From CALZFJ01 sp964459845 (GTDB taxonomy: Bacteria; Bacteroidota; Bacteroidia; Bacteroidales; Muribaculaceae): DNA of 64,000 nt. How positions within the stretch are numbered: the stretch's first letter is position 1; each line of letters begins with the position of its first letter. Positions 9,150 to 17,591 of this stretch are shown here, piece after piece. A program made the translations under genes and the position numbers. Where the stretch lies: the NCBI GenBank assembly GCA_964459845.1, contig CAYWOC010000001.1, positions 1-64,000 of the forward strand, in the 5' to 3' direction. The notes under the pieces are model-generated. The model saw nothing but the letters and a program-made list of their open reading frames with translations. It did no database searches and was not told the origin of the DNA.

Positions 9150-9286
9150 CAAGTTGATAGGTTGTGCCAAAACATTATATAATATCGCATATATTAAGCT
9201 GATATAGTAATGAGGCACAGACCTTATCAATTTGTGATATAAACTTAAAAACCCGTTGAACTTATTTTCATATTATTATTGTTTCT

Positions 9287-10267
9287 ATGGCAGGAATTAA
9301 TTGTATTGGTATATTGACATCAGGAGGTGACGCACCTGGAATGAATGCGGCTATCCGTGCCGTGACACGTTCAGCCATATATAGCGGATTCAGAGTGAAA
9401 GGTATTTACCGTGGCTACCGCGGACTTATCACCGGAGAAATCGTGGAGTTCAAGACTCAAAACGTATCAAACATCATCCAAGTGGGTGGCACTATTTTGA
9501 AAACTGCACGCTGCAAAGAGTTTCAGACACCCGAAGGACGAAAAATAGCATACGAGATGCTACAGAAAGAAGGCATCGATGCTTTGGTGGTCATAGGCGG
9601 CGACGGTTCGCTCACTGGTGCGAGAATATTTGCGACCGAATATAACTTCCCGATTGTTGGTCTTCCCGGAACCATCGACAACGACCTTTACGGAACAGAC
9701 AAGACTATAGGCTACGACACTGCGCTCAATACCATCATGCAGTGTGTGGATAAAATACGCGACACCGCCACATCACACGAGCGATTGTTCTTCATCGAAG
9801 TAATGGGCCGCGACGCAGGCTTCCTTGCACTGAACGGAGCTATCGCCACCGGTGCCGAGGCTGCCATCATCCCTGAAATTTCCACCGAAGTCGATCAGCT
9901 CGAAGAACTCATCAAAAATGGTTTCCGCAAGAGCAAAAACTCTTCAATCGTGCTTGTGGCAGAAAGCCCTATAACTGGCGGAGCTATGGCTCTTGCAGAG
10001 CGCGTGAAGAATGAGTATCCTCAATACGATGTGCGCGTCACAATACTTGGGCACCTGCAACGTGGAGGCTCGCCGACTGCTGTCGATCGCATTCTTGCTT
10101 CACGAATGGGCGCGGCGGCAATCGATGCACTGCTCGACGACCAGCGCAATGTGATGATTGGTATCTCAAACGACGAAATTGTGTATGTCCCATTCGCCAA
10201 GGCTATCAAGAACGACAAGCCTATCAACCGCGACTTGCTTAACACACTTCGCCGCCTGTCAATATAA
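9287..10267 (+). CDS. pfkA: ATP-dependent 6-phosphofructokinase
   Basis: A 326-residue cytoplasmic PFK that commits fructose-6-phosphate to glycolysis. The ATP-binding GGDAPGMNAA, the GGDGSLTGA loop (the Gly after GGD marks an ATP rather than PPi enzyme) and catalytic PGTIDND are all present, followed by the effector and substrate segment MGRDAGFLAL. Length is that of the bacterial group A enzyme. It is monocistronic by context: it has its own promoter, and a terminator hairpin lies 48 bp after the stop. Confidence 0.96.
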   Translation: MAGINCIGILTSGGDAPGMNAAIRAVTRSAIYSGFRVKGIYRGYRGLITGEIVEFKTQNVSNIIQVGGTILKTARCKEFQTPEGRKIAYEMLQKEGIDALVVIGGDGSLTGARIFATEYNFPIVGLPGTIDNDLYGTDKTIGYDTALNTIMQCVDKIRDTATSHERLFFIEVMGRDAGFLALNGAIATGAEAAIIPEISTEVDQLEELIKNGFRKSKNSSIVLVAESPITGGAMALAERVKNEYPQYDVRVTILGHLQRGGSPTAVDRILASRMGAAAIDALLDDQRNVMIGISNDEIVYVPFAKAIKNDKPINRDLLNTLRRLSI

Positions 10268-10314
10268 AAATTTTAATATCGGATTTCTCCCAACGAGAAT
10301 CTCACACAACACAC

Positions 10315-10358
10315 ATGCGCCGGCACATATATAAAATTGCAGTCGGCGCATATTTTTT
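10315..10358 (+). terminator. Rho-independent terminator after pfkA
   Basis: An 8-bp stem ATGCGCCG (10315-10322) pairs with CGGCGCAT (10344-10351), followed by TTTTTT. The loop is about 21 nt. The next gene starts 20 bp later. Confidence 0.75.
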
Positions 10359-10378
10359 CATCATTAATTTGATAAGAT

Positions 10379-11452
10379 ATGGCAAAAGTAAACGATATAG
10401 TACGGTTCCTGAATGCCACCGGCGGTGGACGAATCGTGAAAATCAAGGACAATATAGCGTATGTGGAAGATGAAGACGGCTTCGAACAGCCAGTGCTGCT
10501 GCGCGAATGTGTGGTAGTGGATGCGTCAAAGCCTAAGGCTACCGCCTACGACCGCCCAATAATTCCTGCGCCGAGCAAGGAGCAGAAGCTGCCCGAGGCT
10601 GCCAAACCTGCCGCAAGCGACATCCCTATCATCGAGACCGAAGAAGGCGATGTGCTGAATGTGCTGCTCGCCTATGAGCCTAAGGAGTTGAAGCACCTCA
10701 ACACCACAAGCTACTACTCATATCTTGTGAACGACAGCAACTACTACCTCTATGTGACATACATGACCCGCGGCGACAATGCCGACGGAATGTGGCGCAC
10801 GCGTTTCCACGGGCTTGTTGAGCCTAATATGCAAGTGCTGCTTGAAGAGTTCACGCATGCCGACCTCACAGAGATGTCGAGAGTGGCTGTGCAATATGCC
10901 CCATTCAAGACCGACCGCGATTTCAAGCTGAAGAACCCTGCTCTCGTGGAGCAACGCCTCGACACCACAAAATTCTATAAGATGCACTGCTTCCACGACA
11001 ACGAATACTTCGACTCTCCAGTCATCGCCCTCGACATCGTGAGGAACGACCGGCCAGCCAAAATGATAGTTATCGACAGTGGCGAACTTGAACGCGCAAT
11101 GCAGGAAAAGCGCGTGGCCGAGCGACCAAACCGCCAGCCTGTGCAAAAACACGAGAAGCAGAAAGGCGAAATCCTTGAATGCGACCTGCATATAGCAGAA
11201 CTTATTGACAACACCGCCGGAATGAGCAACAGCGACATGCTCAACCTCCAGCTCGATAAATTCCGCGAGGTGATGAATGCACACATCAAGCAGCCGGGAG
11301 CTAAAATCGTATTTATCCACGGAAAAGGCGAAGGCGTGCTGCGCAAGGCCCTGCTTGATGAGCTTAAACGCAAATATCCTCATTGCGAGGCTCAAGATGC
11401 AAGTTTCCGTGAATATGGATTTGGCGCCACTCTTGTGAAAATCCACAAATAA
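10379..11452 (+). CDS. DUF2027 and Smr domain protein
   Basis: A 357-residue cytoplasmic protein characteristic of Bacteroidetes. The N-terminal two thirds match DUF2027, starting with a small KOW-like beta region (VKIKDNIAYVEDEDGFEQP). The C-terminal about 85 residues are an Smr domain related to the MutS2 C-terminus, with the nuclease-type signature FIHGKGEGVLR followed by LKRKYPHCEAQDASFREYGFGAT. Smr domains nick or bind nucleic acids, and recent family work points to ribosome-collision rescue. The role here is not established. It lies 10 bp before the EFR1 gene. Confidence 0.9.
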   Translation: MAKVNDIVRFLNATGGGRIVKIKDNIAYVEDEDGFEQPVLLRECVVVDASKPKATAYDRPIIPAPSKEQKLPEAAKPAASDIPIIETEEGDVLNVLLAYEPKELKHLNTTSYYSYLVNDSNYYLYVTYMTRGDNADGMWRTRFHGLVEPNMQVLLEEFTHADLTEMSRVAVQYAPFKTDRDFKLKNPALVEQRLDTTKFYKMHCFHDNEYFDSPVIALDIVRNDRPAKMIVIDSGELERAMQEKRVAERPNRQPVQKHEKQKGEILECDLHIAELIDNTAGMSNSDMLNLQLDKFREVMNAHIKQPGAKIVFIHGKGEGVLRKALLDELKRKYPHCEAQDASFREYGFGATLVKIHK

Positions 11453-11462
11453 GTAGCCTGTC

Positions 11463-12245
11463 ATGATATTCTATTTCTCTGGCACAGGAAACAGCAAGCA
11501 TGTGGCAACTCGGCTTGCCGCCACGCTCGGCGACAGCATCGTGGAGATTGCCGGCGCAATGGCCGATGACAGATATTCCTATGCTCTCGCCAATGACGAG
11601 AGCATAGGCTTCGTATTCCCCATATATTCGTGGGGACCTGCATCCATCATGCTCCGTTTCATGCGGCGTGCAACATTTAAAGGCTACAACGCCTCAAGCA
11701 ATTACTGCTATATGGTGGCTGTGTGCGGCGACGACATAGGAGAGGCTGCCGAAATCTGGCAGAAGGCATTGCCTTGCGGCATAAAAGGCAATGCGGCTTT
11801 CTCGGTGCAAATGCCCAACAACTACATCCTGCTGCCAGGCTTCGACACCGACCCCAAAGAGCTTGAAAACGAAAAAATCAGGAAATCGGATGCTCGTATA
11901 GCATATGTGGCACTATGCATATCATCACGCACAGAAATCACCGATGTGGTAACAGGAAGCATAAAGTGGATTAAATCGAGGGTGATATTGCCGCTTTTCA
12001 ACAAATATGCGATGAGCGACAAGCCTTTCTCTGCCGACACATCACGCTGCAACGCCTGTGGCTTGTGCATGCGCAATTGTCCTGTCCACAACATCACAGC
12101 CGACAGTGCCGGGCATCCTGTGTGGAACCATAACTGCACTATGTGCCTGAGCTGCATACACCGCTGCCCCACAAGAGCCATCGAATATGGCACAATCACG
12201 CGGAAGAAAGGACGTTACCACTTCAAACCAGCAAGACAGTCATAA
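11463..12245 (+). CDS. EFR1-family flavodoxin-ferredoxin protein
   Basis: A 260-residue electron-transfer protein. Residues 1-170 form a flavodoxin-like domain opening with the FMN phosphate loop YFSGTGNSKHVA. Residues about 195-245 carry two 4Fe-4S ferredoxin motifs, CNACGLCMRNCP and CTMCLSCIHRCP. Such EFR1 proteins are common in anaerobes and presumably relay low-potential electrons between a flavin and clusters; the partner is unknown. It ends 15 bp from a convergent gene and is probably co-transcribed with the DUF2027-Smr gene upstream. Confidence 0.9.
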   Translation: MIFYFSGTGNSKHVATRLAATLGDSIVEIAGAMADDRYSYALANDESIGFVFPIYSWGPASIMLRFMRRATFKGYNASSNYCYMVAVCGDDIGEAAEIWQKALPCGIKGNAAFSVQMPNNYILLPGFDTDPKELENEKIRKSDARIAYVALCISSRTEITDVVTGSIKWIKSRVILPLFNKYAMSDKPFSADTSRCNACGLCMRNCPVHNITADSAGHPVWNHNCTMCLSCIHRCPTRAIEYGTITRKKGRYHFKPARQS

Positions 12246-12260
12246 GTGTGGACACATCTC

Positions 12261-13052
12261 TCACAACTGCGGATGCAGGTATTTGTCGCCTATGCCTATG
12301 CCGAAAAGCGCATAATCATAGACCACAGGATCTTCGGGGCGCATACGTCGCAGTTGAGCTGTCAGCTCAAGCACCGTGCGCTTGTCGTTTGCCTTGCGTT
12401 CTATCATTCCGAGTGAGCGGGCAGTGTCGCCCACATGCACATCGAGCGGAATAAATAATTGCGACTTCTTCACAGCAGTCCACACACCCATATCCACAAT
12501 GCCATCATCGCGCACGAGCCATCGAAGAGCCATATTCACCCGTTTTAGCGCAGTGTTTTTCAGTTGTGTTGGCAGACATTGAGAATCGGTTGCACCGCCA
12601 TTGGCTGCCGAAAACTGCTCCTGCATAAGTTCAACAAGTCTCCACGAAGGAGTCTCGCTGTCACTTATGTGATTTGCCACCGCAAAATCATTTAATGAGC
12701 CATATTCTGCAAAAATTCTTTTGAAACCGCGGAGCATATACTTGAAATTGCGAGCAAAGAATGTGCGGTGAATGTTCATCTCGTCGGGTAGCTCTTCATA
12801 AGCTCCATCACGCACATATTCCAGCGGAGCATTGTCCATAATCGCGAGCATCTTCTCGCAATTATTGCATATCATCTTGCGCTTGCCCCATGCTATTGAT
12901 GCCGACAGGAACGACACAAGTTCAATGTCTTGCAGCCTCTCAAACCGGCGAGGGAACTGCACTGGGTCGTTGGCGATAAAATCCTCGTTGTTGATTCGGG
13001 CAGCCTCACTGTCGAGAAAAGCCTTCAACTGTTCAAATTCTTCATTGTTCAT
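12261..13052 (-). CDS. TIGR02757 (DUF2400) family protein
   Basis: About 263 residues of a conserved family of unknown function found in Bacteroidetes and other phyla, recognisable by NDPVQFPRRF near the N-terminus, IAWGKRKMI, the central RVNMALRWLVRDDGIVDMGVW and PLDVHVGDTARSLGMI. The last two segments resemble a helix-hairpin-helix glycosylase-like core, so DNA binding has been suspected. An upstream start at 13100 would overlap the preceding gene by 59 bp. I chose the third ATG of an ATGATGATG run (13052), which overlaps by 11 bp and matches the family's usual N-terminus. It is the last gene of the envelope cluster. Confidence 0.85.
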   Translation of the reverse strand: MNNEEFEQLKAFLDSEAARINNEDFIANDPVQFPRRFERLQDIELVSFLSASIAWGKRKMICNNCEKMLAIMDNAPLEYVRDGAYEELPDEMNIHRTFFARNFKYMLRGFKRIFAEYGSLNDFAVANHISDSETPSWRLVELMQEQFSAANGGATDSQCLPTQLKNTALKRVNMALRWLVRDDGIVDMGVWTAVKKSQLFIPLDVHVGDTARSLGMIERKANDKRTVLELTAQLRRMRPEDPVVYDYALFGIGIGDKYLHPQL

Positions 13053-13356
13053 CATCATCTTTTTTATCTTTATTGCCTCGCTTGGATTCAAATCTGCCAT
13101 TTAGATTTGGTTTGAAATATGCTTTTACCCGGCGGTAGCCCTCAACACCAAGTATAGTTATACCGCCATACTGAGCAGTTTTGGCAAGACCGAAAAACAC
13201 CACCCACAGCACACCCTTCGTCTCGACGCTTATCGGGAGCAGCATCTGCGCAAACGATATTATATAGAATGGGACACAGCATAGCAGCACTATCACTCCC
13301 GTGCGGAACGAAAGTCCTGCAAGCCACATCTTCAATCTTTTGATACAAGCCTTCAT
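13042..13356 (-). CDS. Small two-helix membrane protein, unknown
   Basis: A 104-residue protein with two hydrophobic stretches (TGVIVLLCCVPFYIISFAQML and a second near 48-66) and a very charged C-terminus ending KRGNKDKKDDDEQ. It is not recognised beyond that. It lies between a lipoprotein gene and the TIGR02757 gene, whose start it overlaps, so it is likely translated in the same mRNA. By charge balance both termini should be cytoplasmic. Confidence 0.65.
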   Translation of the reverse strand: MKACIKRLKMWLAGLSFRTGVIVLLCCVPFYIISFAQMLLPISVETKGVLWVVFFGLAKTAQYGGITILGVEGYRRVKAYFKPNLNGRFESKRGNKDKKDDDEQ

Positions 13357-13393
13357 AATTTGCCACTATATAATCCATGTTGCGCCTATCGGC

Positions 13394-13849
13394 TCACCAC
13401 TTCAAGAGGTGGAACGTCACGCTATGCTCATCGGCGGTTTTCAGCGTCAGTGTGATTGTGGTAGAAGACTTTATTTCATAGCTCATTACGTTCATGTCTT
13501 TTACCATATAGCCGTCGATGGGCGGATAGTCGGGTTCATCCATATATATGTTGAGAGAGCCTTCGGCTGTCTCCGACCATCGTCCGTAGGCAGCTATCGC
13601 TTCATGCTCGGGAGTTATAATCTTCTCTTCAAACACAGCATTCTGGAATGAGAAGAACAGATTGCCCTCATAGTCGGCATTTTCCACTCCGTCGATTTCT
13701 ATCTTTTCCACGCGCCATTGTCCGAACCACACTCCTATGTCGCCGTTATTCTTTGTACATGAAGCCGACACTGCCGCCAACACAAGCAGAACAATGGCAG
13801 CCACCGACGAAAATATGATATGCTCGCTATGCTCTTTCATAATCTTCAT
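13394..13849 (-). CDS. Lipocalin-like lipoprotein
   Basis: A 151-residue lipoprotein. The signal segment ends in a lipobox-like ASASC with the Cys at about 31. The mature part (GVWFGQWRVEKIEIDG ... HSVTFHLLKW) has the short alternating-strand pattern of the small lipocalin-like proteins common in Bacteroidales, where G-x-W-x-V near the start is typical. The ligand is unknown. It lies 20 bp downstream of the Wzi-like gene. Confidence 0.7.
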   Translation of the reverse strand: MKIMKEHSEHIIFSSVAAIVLLVLAAVSASCTKNNGDIGVWFGQWRVEKIEIDGVENADYEGNLFFSFQNAVFEEKIITPEHEAIAAYGRWSETAEGSLNIYMDEPDYPPIDGYMVKDMNVMSYEIKSSTTITLTLKTADEHSVTFHLLKW

Positions 13850-13869
13850 TTCAATTCTAATAATAATTA

Positions 13870-15444
13870 TTATTTCCCGAATATCCCACTATAGCTTATC
13901 GATACCATACCACCGACATTCTTCCCGAGAAGCTCGCCACGGTCCATGCCAAACTGGGCGCACACGCTCAATCCGTCGATGCTGCTGAATCTATATTTTC
14001 CTTCAAACATAAATGATGTGGCACTGCGAGTGGCAGTGAGCGGGATAAATGGAGTTCCCCACGATTTGCGGTAACCAAACTTCATACGGAAGTCGAAACG
14101 CTCACCTATATGACCTTTCACCGCCAAGTGGAATGCCCGGATACGATTGTCGGTAATGCGCAGATATCCGTCGGTGTTATACAGCGATGTGCGAATCATG
14201 GGCGAGCCTATCGCCTGTCCGAAATATTGATATCCGTCGTAGTCATAATTGTTATAGTAGTCGTCGGAGCCTGTGGCTTGTGAGCCTATAGGCGTGTCTG
14301 GATGGTCGCCCGGAGCCCAGTGTATAGGTCCGCTCTGGTTCATCAAGTCGAGATATTCCACCACAGCACCATCAATCACGCCATCGCCAGAACTCATATA
14401 TTCTATTCCGTATAATCCATCGAAGCCATTCAATTTTCCAATGCCCGAACCGTCTTCCCATGGCGACTGGTAATAAAGCATCAGTTCAGCCCCCGACTGG
14501 AAGCGGTAACGCCCCATCACGTCCCATGTGCCCACATGGTTGCCGCTGTAATACACTTGGTCGCCCACATCCTCACCGCCCGAGCCGGGTATCATCGCTC
14601 GCAGCAAGTCCTTGAATCCGAGTTTATTCTTCACCACCTTGGTAACTTCGCCCTTCACATAATGGGTAGTAGTACCGCCCACTTGGCATGCAGCCTGCAT
14701 ACCTATCGTGAAAGAAAACGGCTTAGAGGGATTAGTGCGCAGATGCAGATATTTATAGTTTAGAACGTAATCGGTGGAAATGAACGAATTGTAATAGTTG
14801 AACCTGTTCTCTTTCCACTTTTTGTCGAGCGTCTTGTAGTATCCAAGCACACCATTAATCTGCACCCACCCATTGGTGAGCGGAATATTCTGGAAATCCA
14901 CAAATCCGAGTGTAACCCCTGGCATCGGACGAGTGTTGCCCGAAAAACACAGGTCGCCACTGCTCAAATCTTGATTGAGAAGCACCGAATAACCCTCTTT
15001 CATTCCCACGGTGGCAAACAGGCTGCGATAGCTCGCCTCGGCATACAACTGATGCAGCCATAGCGGAGCATTCTTTGCCTCCCGCGGCATGATGGCTTCA
15101 GCCTCGGCATCATAAAGTCCATAATTAGTCTTTGAAGCATAGCCGCCTATCACATCTACGCCATAGCAGAATGTGAAATTATGGCTGTTCCACAATGCGC
15201 CACCTGTCGATAGGCGCAGCGTTGTGGTGTTTGGCTGTGTGATTATGCCGTTGTTGTTTGCCGACATGTACGATGGAGCGAAATCGCCACTTCCGAAACC
15301 AGCCGAAAGCGTGGCCTCATAGCCCAGCTCATGCTCAACGGCAAAAGTAGGCAAGCACAAAGACACTGCCGCCACTGCCATGATCGACAGCCGCCGCAGC
15401 ACATCATTCATTCTACTTTCCGACCTTTTTTCTACAGCCATCAC
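13870..15444 (-). CDS. Capsule assembly Wzi-family outer membrane protein
   Basis: A 524-residue protein with a Sec signal peptide (second Met, then AVAAVSLCLPTFAV) and the beta-barrel texture of Wzi-like proteins: aromatic-rich strands such as FSFTIGMQAACQVGG and a terminal strand ending in GIFGK. Wzi in E. coli is a surface lectin that holds capsule at the cell surface. Bacteroidales homologues are often encoded away from capsule loci, as here. It sits downstream of the glycine-lipid genes, consistent with an envelope cluster. The specific glycan is unknown. Confidence 0.82.
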   Translation of the reverse strand: MMAVEKRSESRMNDVLRRLSIMAVAAVSLCLPTFAVEHELGYEATLSAGFGSGDFAPSYMSANNNGIITQPNTTTLRLSTGGALWNSHNFTFCYGVDVIGGYASKTNYGLYDAEAEAIMPREAKNAPLWLHQLYAEASYRSLFATVGMKEGYSVLLNQDLSSGDLCFSGNTRPMPGVTLGFVDFQNIPLTNGWVQINGVLGYYKTLDKKWKENRFNYYNSFISTDYVLNYKYLHLRTNPSKPFSFTIGMQAACQVGGTTTHYVKGEVTKVVKNKLGFKDLLRAMIPGSGGEDVGDQVYYSGNHVGTWDVMGRYRFQSGAELMLYYQSPWEDGSGIGKLNGFDGLYGIEYMSSGDGVIDGAVVEYLDLMNQSGPIHWAPGDHPDTPIGSQATGSDDYYNNYDYDGYQYFGQAIGSPMIRTSLYNTDGYLRITDNRIRAFHLAVKGHIGERFDFRMKFGYRKSWGTPFIPLTATRSATSFMFEGKYRFSSIDGLSVCAQFGMDRGELLGKNVGGMVSISYSGIFGK

Positions 15445-15527
15445 CCTCTATATCTTTATGCTAATAAAATATCGTCATTTTTATGAGATTTGATTCTCTC
15501 TTCTTTTCCCGCACCGATACCTTCGCG

Positions 15528-16481
15528 TCACATATTCTCAAGATGCTGCTCCTGCTCACATGCGAAAGTGGAAATATGGCGATTTTTCTTCTCATCGGTG
15601 ATTTCGTCTATCGAGAAGAATATTCCGCTCTCCTCGACCTCGCCAAACTCATGATTGATGGCAGTGCCAAACATTCGCATCGTGGGCGAGAGGCTCATGT
15701 ATGCATTCACGAGCGGCGGAATATTGAATCCATGCTCGCGTATGTAGCTGTTCACGCGCTTATAGTCACCCTTGAAATCGTTGCCAAGTATAAGCTGGCT
15801 GAAGTCGCTGGCGGTGTATTTCACCACAAGCGGCTCTATGGGGCGCACAAGGTTGTCGGGATCGGGGAAATATGTATTCAAGAATGCAAGCAGCAGGTCG
15901 CGGCACTCATGTGAATAATTTGGATACATTGTCACCTTGCCAAACAGATATTTTATCTGCGGATGCACCACAGTGAGCGCGCCAAGCCCATCCCACAAAT
16001 TGTCGAGAGCATATATGGCTTTCACGCCTGCGCGTGTAGATTGATATTCGAGCCTCACAAACGAGCGGCCAAGCTCAATAGTCACAGGAAGCAGCTCTTT
16101 CAAGAAACGCGGTGAGAACTTGAACATGTGGGAAGTGGCAATCTGCGGCACACCAGCCTCATTGAAGTGTATGTCCTCACCAAGTATATAGCGATATCCG
16201 CCTATAATCTCCTTTTCCTCAGGATTCCACACCAAGAGCTGGCGACAAGGCTTCGGCATGGTGTCAAACTCGTCGATGTCGCACGCCATGCCAGTGCCGC
16301 CGCCGGCACTGCGGAATGCGATTTCACGAAGACGGCCTATCTCGCGCATAGTGTTTGGCGCGCAGAAGGCATCCACAACATATATTTCGTTGTTGCCCTT
16401 ATTAGCTTTCCTCAAGAAGCGGTCTTTTGTAAGTTCAGCCTCTATCAGTTGGGCACTCACTGGTTCTATTATAGTTTCCAT
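15528..16481 (-). CDS. glsB: Glycine N-acyltransferase GlsB (glycine-lipid synthesis)
   Basis: A 317-residue GNAT-fold acyltransferase of the OlsB-like hemolysin family, with the segments RLREIAFRSAGGGTGM, DEFD and GGYRYILGED typical of this group. In Bacteroides thetaiotaomicron the homologous glsB N-acylates glycine with a 3-hydroxy fatty acid, and the adjacent glsA O-acylates the product to give glycine lipid (a flavolipin-type lipid). Its start overlaps the end of glsA by 47 bp on the same strand, matching that pairing. Gene identity is inferred from domain and context. Confidence 0.85.
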   Translation of the reverse strand: METIIEPVSAQLIEAELTKDRFLRKANKGNNEIYVVDAFCAPNTMREIGRLREIAFRSAGGGTGMACDIDEFDTMPKPCRQLLVWNPEEKEIIGGYRYILGEDIHFNEAGVPQIATSHMFKFSPRFLKELLPVTIELGRSFVRLEYQSTRAGVKAIYALDNLWDGLGALTVVHPQIKYLFGKVTMYPNYSHECRDLLLAFLNTYFPDPDNLVRPIEPLVVKYTASDFSQLILGNDFKGDYKRVNSYIREHGFNIPPLVNAYMSLSPTMRMFGTAINHEFGEVEESGIFFSIDEITDEKKNRHISTFACEQEQHLENM

Positions 16482-17328
16482 GACAAATATGTCGGATGTT
16501 TCCCTTTAAATTATAAACAATATTTTTAACATCAGCAGCATATTCAGCCGCCTTCTTGCCGCCTGTGAATGTGTTCCATGGGATAGGCTTCCCCACCACC
16601 ACCGTAAATGTGCGTCCACGGCTCTTGAACATCTCACTCGGCAAATACACCATCTCGATATTCAATTTTATGCCTATGAGCTGGCGCAATCGGGCAAACT
16701 TGTAGAAAAAACCGGAATTCTGTCCGCCGAAGAATATGGGTACCACATCACGCTCATATTCCACGCTTTTTGCCACAAATGATTTCTTCCATTCGAGATC
16801 TGCCACCACGCCACCTTTCTGTCTTCGCGAGCAAAGCCCGGCAGGAAAATATAGCATTTGGTCGCTTCCGGCAAAAGCCTCGTTGATTCTCAGCACATCG
16901 GCTTCGCTCTGCCGCCCATGCTTATTGGCTGGCAGAAACACTCCCGCAAGCGGATGCACCTGCATGAGCATATCATTCACAACGCACTTTATCTTGCCTC
17001 CATAATGATGTCCAAGCAATGATATAAGTGCTATGCCGTCGAGTCCGCCAAGCGGATGATTCGACACGAAAACGCATCGCCGGCTGCCGTCGGCAGGCAG
17101 ATTCTCAGCACCTATCACCCTCACTTTCACATCAAGGTCGCGAAGTATAGAATCAGCAAATTCCACACCTTCTTTCCCCGCATTGTTATCGAGAAGTCGG
17201 TTAAGTTCATCTTGACATATCGTGCGTTCAAGCCATCTCACCAATGCGCCCGGCATGTATGAATAATACTTCGGTGCCTTGTCTTTTAACAACTCTTCCA
17301 AATCGATATGTATAGGCTTATAACTCAT
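16435..17328 (-). CDS. glsA: Glycine-lipid O-acyltransferase GlsA (PlsC-like)
   Basis: A 297-residue membrane-associated acyltransferase of the PlsC superfamily. The HX4D-type catalytic box appears as SNHPLGGLDGIALIS, and the acceptor-side motif as YFPAGLCSRR. GlsA adds the second acyl chain to the 3-hydroxyl of the N-acyl-glycine made by GlsB. It is first in a minus-strand run with glsB, the Wzi-like gene and three small genes. A -7-like TATATTTG (17369 down to 17362) lies about 33 nt upstream of the start, without a good -33 box. Confidence 0.85.
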   Translation of the reverse strand: MSYKPIHIDLEELLKDKAPKYYSYMPGALVRWLERTICQDELNRLLDNNAGKEGVEFADSILRDLDVKVRVIGAENLPADGSRRCVFVSNHPLGGLDGIALISLLGHHYGGKIKCVVNDMLMQVHPLAGVFLPANKHGRQSEADVLRINEAFAGSDQMLYFPAGLCSRRQKGGVVADLEWKKSFVAKSVEYERDVVPIFFGGQNSGFFYKFARLRQLIGIKLNIEMVYLPSEMFKSRGRTFTVVVGKPIPWNTFTGGKKAAEYAADVKNIVYNLKGNIRHICHGNYNRTSECPTDRG

Positions 17329-17507
17329 TCCAAAATACTGTAGTCACAATGAACTTATTTGCAAATATACTAAGAAAGCTTCACAAAACCGTAACATTTG
17401 CTGCAAAAAAGCCCTTACTCGCCGATTACCTACCTATTAATTATTGTTTTATGCACACCGCTATGCATAATGTGAATTTTTTTGTTATCAAAAACTTCGT
17501 TTTTATT

Positions 17508-17538
17508 TTTGTTTCTGCCCTCATTTGCGCTATCTTTG
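17508..17538 (+). promoter_or_regulatory. Promoter of the TPR sensor kinase (single copy of the repeated promoter element)
   Basis: TTTG (17508-17511), 19 bp, TATCTTTG (17531-17538). The surrounding about 50 bp (17488-17540) is almost identical to 19876-19930 upstream of aroA, including AACTTCGTTTTTATTTTTG and TTTCTGCCCTCATTTGC. This is evidence that it is a copied element. Confidence 0.75.
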
Positions 17539-17591
17539 CACAAGGGAAAAATGTAGTTTTATTCTATTTTACGCATTATTTTACAAGCCAG

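Noticed and set aside
17349..17591. Longer N-terminus for the TPR sensor kinase
   Set aside because: These codons run through the promoter repeat, and the signal peptide begins at Met 17592.
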